Notes under the pieces: generated by a model | What the model was told of the DNA's origin: nothing | What the model saw: the letters and a program-made list of their open reading frames with translations, nothing else | The model's database searches: none | Assembly (NCBI GenBank): GCA_947036575.1 | Contig: CAMQSH010000006.1 | Location: 1 to 26,726 of the forward strand | DNA: 26,726 nucleotides | Source: an uncultured Brevinema sp. | Lineage (GTDB): Bacteria; Spirochaetota; Brevinematia; Brevinematales; Brevinemataceae | Reading direction: 5' to 3' | In this document: in pieces, positions 14,424 to 23,071 of the stretch | Position numbering within the stretch: position 1 is the first letter of the stretch | Layout: the number at the start of each line of letters is the position of its first letter | Program-made: the position numbers and the translations under genes

Positions 14424-16211
14424 TTAATTTGTTACAGAGTCTGGAAACCACATTGCATATTCTCTTTTTTTAGCTTCTGTTGCCCAATCTTCAGGAATAA
14501 ATTTCCAATTATTTAATAATGTAGGAGTTACAACTTTTGATTCTTTGATAGAATTTCCTAAATAAAAACGAAGATCTTTGTCCGTTGCTGCAATAATACG
14601 ATCTACAAGCTTATCTTTAGGAATTTTTGCCCCTGCGGTAAGATGCCCACCACCACCATTAGCCCTATAGGAATTGATAGCTACTTTATAGGTTTTGTTC
14701 ATATCAAAGACTGTACCATTTGATAATGTAGTGATTTGTACACGAGATCCCATTGGTTTTTGAAGATCTACTGTGTAATTAATACCTGCAGCTGAATCAT
14801 AATTGTAAAATCGATCTTTTGTTTCAAAAGAGTTATAGCGTTCATTTTTAATAATTTTGTTATTCGCATCATATTTGTAAGCAATCATATAAGATTCTGG
14901 ACTAATCATCGTACTAATCCAATTATTATAATTATATTCTAAGAAATCTTTTATTTCTTGTCCACTAAGAGTCATAACATAAAGCCAATTTTCATAACGA
15001 TATAAAGAAAATAAATCACTAAAATAAATATTTCCTTTTTTTAGACTAGCATCTATAGAAAGAGGGGCAGAAAAAGAAACATCTACTGTTTGATTGAGTT
15101 CTGTTTTTGTAATATCAAATTGTAATTGATGAATAAGATCTACAAATTTAGAAGGTCCAAATATTGAATCTCTAGAAGTAATTGTTTCTGATATCTCTCC
15201 AATAGCGATATTTAACTCTTTTTTAGCTAGTTTAAAATCCTTTTCAAAAAATTTCATAAAATCAGGATCTGCCGGCATGTTTTGTCCTTTAATATCAAGA
15301 ATTTCTGCTTGAAATTCTCCAAACTCCCAAGTATCTGCTTTTTTCTTTACTGGGATGACAAGCTTTGCCAAAGTACGTATGGCGTCATTTGCACCTAAAA
15401 CAAGCACATTTTTCCCTGAAGGAGATTTAACATTAGTAAGAGATGATTCATGATCATGTCCTTTAAAAATCACATCATATCCTTCTACATTAAGAGCCGT
15501 ATATAATGCTGAATTTTCTGCCATGTAAGGAGCATCAGCAGTACCTAAACCAGAATGAAAAAGTCCTATAATTAAATCTGGAGATTCTTTTTCTTTGATG
15601 ATTTTAATCCATTTTTCAGAACTTGTTGCAATATCTTCAAAATACATATCTTTCCACAATACTTCAGGAAGCCATTGAGGAATTTGTGGGGTTACCATAC
15701 CAATAAAAGCAATCTTTAAACCTTCAATATTAGTTGTAGTATAAGCTTCAAAATATGGCTCATCATTATCTTTTCTCAATGCATTTGCTGCTAAGTATGG
15801 AAAATTCATTTGAGTGACGAGATCATCATAGATTTCTTGTCCAACTTCAATATCATGATTACCTACTGCTGTCGTAATAGCATTAAGATAATTCAATGCA
15901 GAAGCTCCAAGATTGTCTCCTTGATGCATAAAATTATAATAATAAATAACAGGTTGTCCTTGATAATAATCTCCTGTATCAACATATAGCACTTCATTCG
16001 TTGGATTTTTTTTGAGCGTATTTAATACTGTTGCTACTTGAGCCATAGAATGGTCGGTTTCTTTCTGAGTTAAAAAATCATAAGGGAAAATCATCCCATG
16101 TATATCCGTAGTTCCAATTAATACCAAATTAAACTCATCTTTTGGAGCTGTCTTAGATGTCCCACAACTAGTTATAAACACAAGCATAGTTAATAAAATT
16201 CCTATTCTCAT
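14424..16211 (-). CDS. CpdB/UshA-type nucleotidase lipoprotein (metallophosphoesterase plus 5'-nucleotidase C-terminal domain)
   Basis: A 595-residue envelope enzyme. The N-terminus is a lipoprotein signal with I-T-S-C (Cys16). The calcineurin-like metallophosphoesterase domain follows with its metal ligands: T-T-D-I-H-G (Asp36, His38), V-D-T-G-D (Asp78), A-V-G-N-H-D (Asn118, His119) and G-H-D-H-E near residue 250. The second half is the 5'-nucleotidase C-terminal domain, including N-S-Y-R-A-N-G-G-G-G-H near residue 525, which in this family binds the nucleobase and contributes to catalysis. The D-I-H-G...P-Y-D-F start and overall length favour the 2',3'-cyclic-nucleotide phosphodiesterase/3'-nucleotidase (CpdB) branch over UshA, but motif reading alone does not settle the substrate. 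Role: salvage of nucleosides and phosphate from external nucleotides. It has its own promoter and terminator. Confidence 0.88.
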   Translation of the reverse strand: MRIGILLTMLVFITSCGTSKTAPKDEFNLVLIGTTDIHGMIFPYDFLTQKETDHSMAQVATVLNTLKKNPTNEVLYVDTGDYYQGQPVIYYYNFMHQGDNLGASALNYLNAITTAVGNHDIEVGQEIYDDLVTQMNFPYLAANALRKDNDEPYFEAYTTTNIEGLKIAFIGMVTPQIPQWLPEVLWKDMYFEDIATSSEKWIKIIKEKESPDLIIGLFHSGLGTADAPYMAENSALYTALNVEGYDVIFKGHDHESSLTNVKSPSGKNVLVLGANDAIRTLAKLVIPVKKKADTWEFGEFQAEILDIKGQNMPADPDFMKFFEKDFKLAKKELNIAIGEISETITSRDSIFGPSKFVDLIHQLQFDITKTELNQTVDVSFSAPLSIDASLKKGNIYFSDLFSLYRYENWLYVMTLSGQEIKDFLEYNYNNWISTMISPESYMIAYKYDANNKIIKNERYNSFETKDRFYNYDSAAGINYTVDLQKPMGSRVQITTLSNGTVFDMNKTYKVAINSYRANGGGGHLTAGAKIPKDKLVDRIIAATDKDLRFYLGNSIKESKVVTPTLLNNWKFIPEDWATEAKKREYAMWFPDSVTN

Positions 16212-16234
16212 ACTAATATCCTCATATATAGATT

Positions 16235-16261
16235 ATATAATGTTAAAAATTGACATTATAT
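16235..16261 (-). promoter_or_regulatory. 9 bp inverted repeat in the nucleotidase 5' leader
   Basis: ATATAATGT (16235-16243) and ACATTATAT (16253-16261) form a perfect 9 bp inverted repeat with a 9-base spacer. It lies just downstream of the predicted transcription start and about 24 bp before the start codon. It could be a repressor operator or an RNA hairpin near the ribosome-binding site. Confidence 0.4.
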
Positions 16262-16265
16262 CCAT

Positions 16266-16294
16266 ATCATATAATCTATATTAATATATGTCAA
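16266..16294 (-). promoter_or_regulatory. Promoter of the nucleotidase gene
   Basis: On the minus strand: a perfect TTGACA (16294-16289), a 17 bp spacer and TATGAT (16271-16266), about 55 bp before the start codon. It is the best -35 box in the window. Confidence 0.75.
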
Positions 16295-16382
16295 TCTATA
16301 AAATGCTATTGATTTTAAAAAGTACTATAATTTAATTAAAATTAGAAAAATAAAGTGATTTAGAGGAATTACAAGATCTTCA

Positions 16383-16411
16383 TTGATAAAATTGCCAAAG
16401 AGATCTATAAT
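16383..16411 (+). promoter_or_regulatory. Promoter of the Gfo/Idh/MocA oxidoreductase gene
   Basis: TTGATA (16383-16388), a 17 bp spacer and a perfect TATAAT (16406-16411) lie 35 bp before the start codon. The gene is therefore transcribed alone, away from the nucleotidase gene. Confidence 0.75.
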
Positions 16412-16445
16412 ATATTCGGGATTTTAAGAACTCAGGAGAAATATT

Positions 16446-17393
16446 ATGATTCGTTTAGGAATTATAGGAGCTGGTTTTATTGTGGAAGAGATGGTGCAAA
16501 AATTTCCAAAATCAAATCAAATTGCTATTAACGCTCTATACTCTCGCACATTTGAGAGAGCTCAGACATTTTGTCAAAAACACAAACTGCCAGAACCTGT
16601 ACGAAGCTTTGAAAAATTGTTAGAAAATTGTGATGCTGTATATATAGCTTCTCAGAATAATACACACTATGAATATGCTCTTCGTTCTTTAGAAGCAGGA
16701 AAACATGTGCTCTGTGAAAAGCCAATATGTATTTATGAAGAACATCTAGAACACCTTATAGCAGTAGCAGAATCTAAAAATTTGATTTTAGTAGAGGCTC
16801 AAAGACTTTGGACTAAACAAACATTTGCTCAGGTAAAATTCCTCATAAAGCATCAGGAAATAGGAGAAATTTTAGGTTTGGAAGCTTCTTTAGGATCTGC
16901 TGGTCAACGACTTGAAAAACGTGTACTAGAATACGGTGGTGGTGCTTTATTTGATTTATGTGTATACCCAATTTTTGCTTTTCTTTACTTAATTGGTGAT
17001 ATAGAAAATATTCAAGCTTACGCTCATTTCTTTGAAACAGGGGTTGATGATTATACTATGATTTCAGTACAACACAAAGGTATAATAGGAAATTTAAGTG
17101 CTTCTTTTAATACAAATACTAGAGGTGAGCTCCGTATTAATGGAACAAAAGGAACAATAACGATTCCTAAAATTTTTACAATCCATGATGACGTCTACAT
17201 ACAAAAGGAAAATCAACAAATTGTTTCTTGCCAACAAGATAGCCTTGATATGACTCTAATGGTTCTAGAGTTTAGTAACTATATACAAGGAAAAGATTTG
17301 GACAAATATCAATTAAGAAAAGAATTTTCTATAAAATCTGTTGAAATAACAGATAAAGTAAGACAACAAATTAGCTTGGTATATCCTTTTTGA
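16446..17393 (+). CDS. Gfo/Idh/MocA oxidoreductase (dihydrodiol-dehydrogenase-like)
   Basis: A 315-residue cytoplasmic NAD(P)-dependent sugar oxidoreductase. The N-terminal Rossmann fold opens with G-I-I-G-A-G-F-I (6-13); the catalytic Lys92 is in C-E-K-P. The C-terminal domain has Y-G-G-G-A-L-F-D-L-C-V-Y-P-I-F-A, with the D-x-x-V-Y-P form found in dimeric dihydrodiol dehydrogenase/xylose dehydrogenase-like members, where Tyr stands where other branches have His. The sugar oxidised or reduced cannot be deduced. It has AGGAG 8 nt before the ATG and its own promoter. It runs toward the sugar operon at 17503-23048, which holds two further members of the superfamily, so it may supply a related step. 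Confidence 0.88.
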   Translation: MIRLGIIGAGFIVEEMVQKFPKSNQIAINALYSRTFERAQTFCQKHKLPEPVRSFEKLLENCDAVYIASQNNTHYEYALRSLEAGKHVLCEKPICIYEEHLEHLIAVAESKNLILVEAQRLWTKQTFAQVKFLIKHQEIGEILGLEASLGSAGQRLEKRVLEYGGGALFDLCVYPIFAFLYLIGDIENIQAYAHFFETGVDDYTMISVQHKGIIGNLSASFNTNTRGELRINGTKGTITIPKIFTIHDDVYIQKENQQIVSCQQDSLDMTLMVLEFSNYIQGKDLDKYQLRKEFSIKSVEITDKVRQQISLVYPF

Positions 17394-17407
17394 ATATTTT
17401 TTATCTT

Positions 17408-17459
17408 CATTTTAATCGAAAACACCCTAAACTAGTTTAGGGTGTTTTCGATTAAAATG
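17408..17459. terminator. Perfect 52 bp palindrome, bidirectional terminator
   Basis: Two 26 bp arms with no loop bases left over (centre CTAG) form a perfect palindrome. It includes the ACACCC/GGGTGT core and A/T runs on both sides (AAAACACCC...GGGTGTTTT). It sits between two convergent genes (stops at 17393 and 17503) and would terminate both. It is far longer than needed for termination. Confidence 0.85.
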
Positions 17460-17502
17460 CTATATTCTATCTATATTTAGAAAAATATCGGTATCTTAAT
17501 TA

Positions 17503-18351
17503 TTATATCAAGTCACCAAATCCCAATTTAACTAAGTTTGCTTTTGATAAAGCTAAACATTCAAAAGGATCTTTTCCATAAGTATCATCTTGTTCGATGA
17601 ATAAATATTTTGCTCCAGTTTCAATACCAGCTTTAATAATATTCACAAAATCTAATGATCCTTCTCCAACTTCCGCAAAATGTACAACATTTTCAAAAGC
17701 CTTAAATACTGCTGGCATATTTGTCATATCGATGCCTTCAAAATTAGGTTCTACAATTTTATAATCTTTCAAATGTAATAACTCTAATTTTCCTTTATAA
17801 CTTTTAATGAATTCTACTGGGTTTTCTCCACCTCTTTGAACCCAAAAAACATCTATCTCAAAACCTATTTTTTCTGTGTTATCTCTCAATAAGTCTAAAA
17901 GATATTTACCATTATATTTTATAAATTCACTATGGTGGTTATGGTAATATAATTTTATACCATGTTCTTCTAGCTTTGTTGCATATTCATCACATAGTTT
18001 TGCAAAAGATATAGATTTTTCCATAGAACCAAGATACTTAAATGGAAGTATCCCTATTCTTAAAAAATTACAATTTAACATCTTACAGTCAGCAACAATT
18101 TTATCAAAATGTGTGCTTAATGATTCCATTCCGGGAGCCATAGGCTCAACACTTGCACTTAAGGTTGCGATTTCTATATTAAATTCTTCACTTGCTTTTT
18201 TTATTTCTGCTACATTTTCTGGAGTCATTGGTATCTGAGATACTTCAACACAAGAAAATCCTAAATCGTGTAGTTTTTTTAAAGTATTATAAACACCTTC
18301 TTTAGCTGCGACTTCACGTAGCATCATCATTTGAACGCCTATTTTTGCCAT
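17503..18351 (-). CDS. TIM-barrel sugar isomerase/epimerase (xylose isomerase-like)
   Basis: A 282-residue member of the AP-endonuclease-2/xylose-isomerase-like superfamily, cytoplasmic. The metal-binding set expected of sugar epimerases is visible in order: Y-H-N-H-H-S-E-F (Glu), E-I-D-V-F-W-V-Q-R-G-G (Asp), L-L-H-L-K-D (His) and F-I-E-Q-D (Glu), with an E-V-G-E-G-S-L-D-F loop between the last two. Relatives with the DxFW..GG and HLKD segments act on keto-sugars or keto-glycosides (YcjR-like, inosose dehydratase-like). The start has GGAG 8 nt upstream. It is the last gene of a five-gene operon, 39 bp after an oxidoreductase gene, and ends before the 52 bp palindromic terminator. The precise substrate is unknown. 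Confidence 0.85.
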   Translation of the reverse strand: MAKIGVQMMMLREVAAKEGVYNTLKKLHDLGFSCVEVSQIPMTPENVAEIKKASEEFNIEIATLSASVEPMAPGMESLSTHFDKIVADCKMLNCNFLRIGILPFKYLGSMEKSISFAKLCDEYATKLEEHGIKLYYHNHHSEFIKYNGKYLLDLLRDNTEKIGFEIDVFWVQRGGENPVEFIKSYKGKLELLHLKDYKIVEPNFEGIDMTNMPAVFKAFENVVHFAEVGEGSLDFVNIIKAGIETGAKYLFIEQDDTYGKDPFECLALSKANLVKLGFGDLI

Positions 18352-18390
18352 AATGATTTCTCCTTTTACTTTATATTAGTAAATGTATTT

Positions 18391-19392
18391 TCAAACCGGT
18401 TTTTCTATATTCTCTTGGCTAGATTCCATAATCGTTTCTATTAATTTTAAAGAAACTGCTGCTTGTCTGACATTGACATAATCATTTGTATTATGTACAA
18501 TAGCAGCATAAAAACTATCTATTGCAAAAAAGTGACTAGCCCCATAATAATGTTTAGATCCATCTAGTTTTTTATCTTCACATATAAATTCTTGCTCAAA
18601 TGTCAATGTATCATATTTATAAAGCTTATTATCAAATATCTTAAAAGATACCTTTTCAAAAACCATTTCAATTTCTACATTAGAATTAGCACAATGTCCA
18701 ATCGTAGCAAAATAAATACTAGTTGCTTCACTATCTTTATACTTTAGATATGCTACAACCGTATCCTCTATTTCTGTTAATGGAAGTGTAAAGTTAATTG
18801 CTTTTGCATTAATCTTATCAAAATCTCCGCCTATATAACTTAGTAAATCAAGAGTGTGAATAGTTTGATTCATCAACACACCGCTACCTGCAAGTTTTAT
18901 TTTACCCCGCCAAGGTGCAGTATTATAATAATCCATTGTTCTACACCAAGTTACAATGCCTTTTGATCCTAAAAATTTTCCATAATCTTTGTTGTGCATG
19001 AGAGATTTTAGTTTTATACTGGTAGCATTATATCTATTTTGTAAACATACCCCTATTTTTATATGATAAGTTTTTTCTAAATCAAAAAGTTTTGTTGCTT
19101 CTTCATAACTTAATGTCAACGGTTTTTCTGTAAAAACATTAATACCTTTTTTGGCACATTGTATAATTGTTGGAAAATGTAAAAAATGAGGTAAACAAAT
19201 ATGCACACAATCAAGTTTTTCACTATCAAGCATTTCTTCTATATCTGTATAAAAATTAACACCTTCAACTATTGATTCTTTATCTTTATCTATATCACAA
19301 ACAGCTATAAGTTTAGCAAATTTACTATCTTCTACTGCCTGTCTGTGAATAGGGGATACTGTTCCAAGACCTATTATTGCTACTTTGAGCAT
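18391..19392 (-). CDS. Gfo/Idh/MocA oxidoreductase
   Basis: A 333-residue NAD(P)-dependent sugar oxidoreductase. The Rossmann motif is I-I-G-L-G-T-V-S-P-I-H near the N-terminus, catalytic Lys90 is in T-E-K-P, and the P-H-F-L-H segment precedes it. In the C-terminal domain G-S-G-V-L-M-N-Q-T-I-H-T-L-D-L-L supplies the His/Asp pair typical of the superfamily, with Asn where many members have Asp. I chose the ATG at 19392 over a GTG three bases upstream because GAGG then lies 8 nt before the start. It follows the next upstream oxidoreductase gene by 26 bp. In a pathway through keto-sugars one such enzyme oxidises and the other reduces; which is which is not visible here. Confidence 0.88.
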   Translation of the reverse strand: MLKVAIIGLGTVSPIHRQAVEDSKFAKLIAVCDIDKDKESIVEGVNFYTDIEEMLDSEKLDCVHICLPHFLHFPTIIQCAKKGINVFTEKPLTLSYEEATKLFDLEKTYHIKIGVCLQNRYNATSIKLKSLMHNKDYGKFLGSKGIVTWCRTMDYYNTAPWRGKIKLAGSGVLMNQTIHTLDLLSYIGGDFDKINAKAINFTLPLTEIEDTVVAYLKYKDSEATSIYFATIGHCANSNVEIEMVFEKVSFKIFDNKLYKYDTLTFEQEFICEDKKLDGSKHYYGASHFFAIDSFYAAIVHNTNDYVNVRQAAVSLKLIETIMESSQENIEKPV

Positions 19393-19418
19393 CACACTAA
19401 CCTCGGTTTTTAAATTGA

Positions 19419-20609
19419 TTACTTATTCTTTTCTTCTTTGATTTTTTCGTTTAATTTTTCTAAGAATAAATCTTCATCAAAATCAATATCAATTTCTTGA
19501 TCCAACCAACTAGATAAATGAATAGCATTAGCAATTCTAACACCATTTATTCCATCAGATCCTGGTGCTACTAAAGGTGTTTTGTTGACAATACTAGATG
19601 AGAAATTTCTAAGAACATCCCCATGCTGTAATCCCCATGCGCTTGGAATTTCAATAGTTTCTTGCGTATACAATTCAGCATTACCGGAACCACCCATCAT
19701 TAATTTAAATACTTGTTGTAGATCTTTAGTATCGTCATTGACTTCTTGTTCTGATTTTACAAGTCTTGTAACAGTTGCTATTTTTGAATTTTCAACAACT
19801 ATCTTACCTTTGTCTCCTAAAATCTCCAATCTATCTGTACCGACAAGATCATGAGTACAGGTAACAAAAACACCTGTCGCTCCATTACCATAATCAAAGA
19901 GTACTGTAACTTCATCTTCAACGATAATATTTCTCTGATAGCCATATTTACATTTAGCATAAACTTTTTTAGGCATACCACAAAGCCACTGTAAGAGATC
20001 TATTTGGTGAGGTGCTTGATTGACTAGAACTCCACCACCTTCACCTTCCCATGTTGCTCTCCATTGAGACATATCATAATAAGCTTGTGGACGGTACCAA
20101 GTAGTAATAATCCAATTTGTACGTCTTAAGTTACCAATCTCACCACTATCTATAATTTCTTTAAGTTTTCTATACAGAGGGTTCATTCTTTGGTTAAAAA
20201 ACACCCCAAATATAAGCTCTTGCTTAGCTTTTGCTACATCAATAACTTCTTGAACTTGTTTTGTATATACTCCAGCTGGTTTTTCGAGCAATACATGTAT
20301 ATCACGATTTAAAGCATCAATACCCATTTGTGGATGTAAGTAGTGAGGGACACAGGTAACAATAGCATCTACATTTCCACTATCTAACATTTCAATATGG
20401 TCTGTATATACAGGAATATCTGGAAACATTTCTTTTAATTTTGCAACGATATCTGGATTAATCTCACAAAATGCTCCAATTTCTAAGTGTTCAAAATCTT
20501 GTTTTTCCATTGGAAAACCTGCAGGTCTAACATTTTTACCTGTTATGAGAGTGGTATAAAAACCTCCCTGTTGACCAACACCTATGATTCCTAAACGTAC
20601 TTTATTCAT
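19419..20609 (-). CDS. Gfo/Idh/MocA oxidoreductase (long form)
   Basis: At 396 residues it is the longest of the three superfamily members in the window. It has the Rossmann motif G-V-G-Q-Q-G at 10-15, P-H-Y-L-H-P at 88-93 and catalytic Lys110 in L-E-K-P. In the sugar domain W-R-A-T-W-E-G-E-G-G-G-V-L-V-N-Q-A-P-H-Q-I-D-L-L gives His201 and Asp204, with Asn197 replacing the common Asp. The insertion after residue 25 (near N-V-R-P-A-G-F) and the acidic/Lys-rich tail explain the extra length. Enzymes of this form are common beside TIM-barrel epimerases in glycoside-utilisation clusters. AGGAG is 7 nt before the ATG. Third gene of the operon. Substrate unknown. Confidence 0.88.
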   Translation of the reverse strand: MNKVRLGIIGVGQQGGFYTTLITGKNVRPAGFPMEKQDFEHLEIGAFCEINPDIVAKLKEMFPDIPVYTDHIEMLDSGNVDAIVTCVPHYLHPQMGIDALNRDIHVLLEKPAGVYTKQVQEVIDVAKAKQELIFGVFFNQRMNPLYRKLKEIIDSGEIGNLRRTNWIITTWYRPQAYYDMSQWRATWEGEGGGVLVNQAPHQIDLLQWLCGMPKKVYAKCKYGYQRNIIVEDEVTVLFDYGNGATGVFVTCTHDLVGTDRLEILGDKGKIVVENSKIATVTRLVKSEQEVNDDTKDLQQVFKLMMGGSGNAELYTQETIEIPSAWGLQHGDVLRNFSSSIVNKTPLVAPGSDGINGVRIANAIHLSSWLDQEIDIDFDEDLFLEKLNEKIKEEKNK

Positions 20610-20661
20610 TTGTTCACTCCTATTTTTAGAATTATTTTTATTTATTGGTTTATTTACTTAA

Positions 20662-21534
20662 CTATACTCTTATTTTTTTTAGAATTTCATTTATTGCTTT
20701 ATATTGCATTTCATATCCTTGTTCTCCTGAGATGTTAGCACTTTCATTAACAACAGAGGAAGCTTCTTCAAGCTCTAAACTTTGTAAGGATCCAAACATT
20801 GCTAAGTGTGGTTCTAATGTTAAAAAACCAGTATATCCATTTTTTATAGCAATTTCTAAGATTTCTTGTATTTTTCCATCACCTGTTCCACAGAGAACAT
20901 TATAGCTTAAATTATAAACAGCATCTTTAATATGAAAATATAATAAATGTTCTTTTAAAAGATTATAAGCTTCCATTGTATCTTCTTTACATTGAACAAA
21001 ATTTGCAAAATCAAAAATACCTTTGAAGTAATCAGAGCCTACTTTATCAAAGATAACTTTACATCTTGATGCTATATCTCCAAAAATATCTTTTTCGTTT
21101 TCGTGGAGTAATATAACATTATACTTCTGTGCAATTTCTGCAAATTTTTTAATTTTTTCAATAACTTCAAATTCAAAACTATTAGGATCTGTATCTTTTC
21201 TTATGAAAAAACTAAAAATTCGTATATAATTACAATTTAGTATGTTTGCAATTTGACAAATATTTTCTAAAATAAGCAATTGTTTTTGAAAACCTTGTTC
21301 ATCATCTATAAAAACTTTACCTATTGGTGAACCTATAGAAGATACCTTCATGTTTTTTTCTTTTAATTTTGGTAAGACATCTCTTCCAAATTCATTAGGA
21401 GTAAAATCTCCAATATTTTTACCATCTATCCCTCGCAAAGAAATATATTCCATCCCTAAAGATTTTACAACTTCTATTTGTTTTTCTAAGTTATCAGAAA
21501 TTTCATCCGAAAATCCAGATATAAAAATACTCAT
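20662..21534 (-). CDS. TIM-barrel sugar isomerase/epimerase, second copy type
   Basis: A 290-residue xylose-isomerase-like TIM barrel from a different branch than the one at 17503. It opens I-S-G-F-S-D-E-I-S, followed by L-R-G-I-D-G-K-N-I and S-S-I-G-S-P-I-G-K, strongly conserved in a bacterial family of sugar phosphate isomerase/epimerases. Metal ligands are visible in L-L-H-E-N-E-K-D-I-F-G-D (Glu), G-I-F-D-F-A-N-F-V-Q-C (Asp), F-H-I-K-D-A (His) and T-L-E-P-H-L (Glu), with G-T-G-D-G-K-I between. I prefer ATG 21534 to a GTG two codons upstream, since AGGAG then has a 5 nt spacing and otherwise abuts the start. Second gene of the operon, 53 bp after the transporter. No member reaction can be assigned with confidence. 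Confidence 0.85.
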   Translation of the reverse strand: MSIFISGFSDEISDNLEKQIEVVKSLGMEYISLRGIDGKNIGDFTPNEFGRDVLPKLKEKNMKVSSIGSPIGKVFIDDEQGFQKQLLILENICQIANILNCNYIRIFSFFIRKDTDPNSFEFEVIEKIKKFAEIAQKYNVILLHENEKDIFGDIASRCKVIFDKVGSDYFKGIFDFANFVQCKEDTMEAYNLLKEHLLYFHIKDAVYNLSYNVLCGTGDGKIQEILEIAIKNGYTGFLTLEPHLAMFGSLQSLELEEASSVVNESANISGEQGYEMQYKAINEILKKIRV

Positions 21535-21587
21535 AATCACTCCTATTGCTTATAATTAATTTGATGTTTTATAATAAGTATAAATCA

Positions 21588-23048
21588 TTATACTTTTGCA
21601 GATTCTTTGATTCTTTGGATCTCTGCTTGAATTTCTATCATTTTTTCTTGTGTTAATGGATAAAATTTCATAGCTATTAATGAACATATCCATCCTAGTA
21701 TAGGCATTCCTAAGAATAAAAATACACCTATGTATAAAAGTTCTGATGTTAAAGGTGTTTGTGCTGTAGGTAAGGTTGTAGTAAATCCTATCATTGCTAA
21801 GGCTAAGCCAACTACTGTTGCTGCGAAAGCTGAAATCAATTTATCTACTAAAGAAAATAATGTTCCCATCATTCCTGGAATATATCTACCAGATCTAAAT
21901 GTTTCATAATCTGCACAATCTGCTATCATAGGTATTGCTATACTAGAGGAAATATTTCTAACACCTAATAATAAGATATAGATACCAATAAATGTTATAG
22001 AAAAAACATTCAAACTTGATATACTTAAGCTTGGCATAGGACCAAATAAAATTAATGAAGCTAGTACTACTGCAAAAGCTAAACACATCCAAGTAGAAAC
22101 AACTATTGCCTGTTTTTGTCCAAAATTAGCAGCATATTTAATACCAATAGCTAAAACAATAAGTGAAGGGATAGAAGTCAATGCCAATATCTGTCCCTGT
22201 ATCGTAGAACTACCTGACGCAATAGCAAATACAATTATTCCAACTGATACATTTCCCATAGTACTATTTGCAAGTTTATCTGTAGAAGCAGCAAAAATAA
22301 GCATTTGTATTGCTCTATTATTTTTTAGAACTTCACCATAATCTTTAAATGTAACTTTTACTTCTGTACCTAAACCAAAAAACTCTTTTCTATCTTTTTG
22401 TGATATCCCTATAATAGCTAAACATGTGAGAATACCAGAGAATACAATCGTGAATAATAAAAGTTCTTGATGTAAAGCAACATTATTCAAGCCATTCAAA
22501 TCTCCAATAGTATGTTTTGGTACTAAATAGTTTAGGACATACCATGGTAAAAAGGCAAAATATATGGTATTATAAATACCATCATATAAGGAAAATGTAG
22601 GTCTTTGTGTTGGGTCATTGGTAAGACAAGCTTGTCCTGCTTTGGTACAAGTACACTGAAATGTATATCCAATAATATATATACTATATATAAAAACAAA
22701 GTATATTAATCTAAATGTTTCTGGCACCAAATATACTGTATTAATCATGATCGTTGTTGCTATAACCATGATCACATACCCTAAAAGCATAGCAGGTCTA
22801 AATTTGCCAAATTTGGTATCGTTTTGATCTATAAAAAAACCAATAATGGGATCAGTTATTCCATCAAACATTCTCATAGCTGTCAATATAAACGATACTG
22901 CAACAACTGCTAATCCCGCGACACCTACAGCATAATAGGTAATATAAAGCATAAAGCCTAGAAAAGCATTAGTGGCTAAATTATTCATCACAAAAAATGC
23001 CATCTGCCAAATTTTTGCTCTATTATAAATAGTTTTTGAATCAGTCAT
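21588..23048 (-). CDS. GPH-type sugar/glycoside transporter (MFS)
   Basis: A 486-residue inner-membrane protein with about 12 membrane segments. The GPH/MelB-type motif M-F-D-G-I-T-D-P-I-I-G-F-F-I-D is at about 60-74, followed by T-K-F-G-K-F-R-P-A. The second-half motif R-N-I-S-S-S-I-A-I-P-M-I-A-D-C-A-D-Y-E is near 365-383 and the cytoplasmic G-R-Y-I-P-G-M-M-G loop follows. It probably imports the glycoside or sugar processed by the four downstream enzymes. First gene of the operon, with GGAG before the ATG. It is distinct from the uidB-like transporter at 3862, sharing only family motifs. An inverted repeat 24-38 bp upstream of the start may be an operator. Confidence 0.88.
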   Translation of the reverse strand: MTDSKTIYNRAKIWQMAFFVMNNLATNAFLGFMLYITYYAVGVAGLAVVAVSFILTAMRMFDGITDPIIGFFIDQNDTKFGKFRPAMLLGYVIMVIATTIMINTVYLVPETFRLIYFVFIYSIYIIGYTFQCTCTKAGQACLTNDPTQRPTFSLYDGIYNTIYFAFLPWYVLNYLVPKHTIGDLNGLNNVALHQELLLFTIVFSGILTCLAIIGISQKDRKEFFGLGTEVKVTFKDYGEVLKNNRAIQMLIFAASTDKLANSTMGNVSVGIIVFAIASGSSTIQGQILALTSIPSLIVLAIGIKYAANFGQKQAIVVSTWMCLAFAVVLASLILFGPMPSLSISSLNVFSITFIGIYILLLGVRNISSSIAIPMIADCADYETFRSGRYIPGMMGTLFSLVDKLISAFAATVVGLALAMIGFTTTLPTAQTPLTSELLYIGVFLFLGMPILGWICSLIAMKFYPLTQEKMIEIQAEIQRIKESAKV

Positions 23049-23071
23049 AATGTACTCCTTCTTTAAATAAT

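Noticed and set aside
19582..19854. Plus-strand open frame opposite the long oxidoreductase gene
   Set aside because: No ribosome-binding site and fully contained in a strongly supported gene on the other strand.
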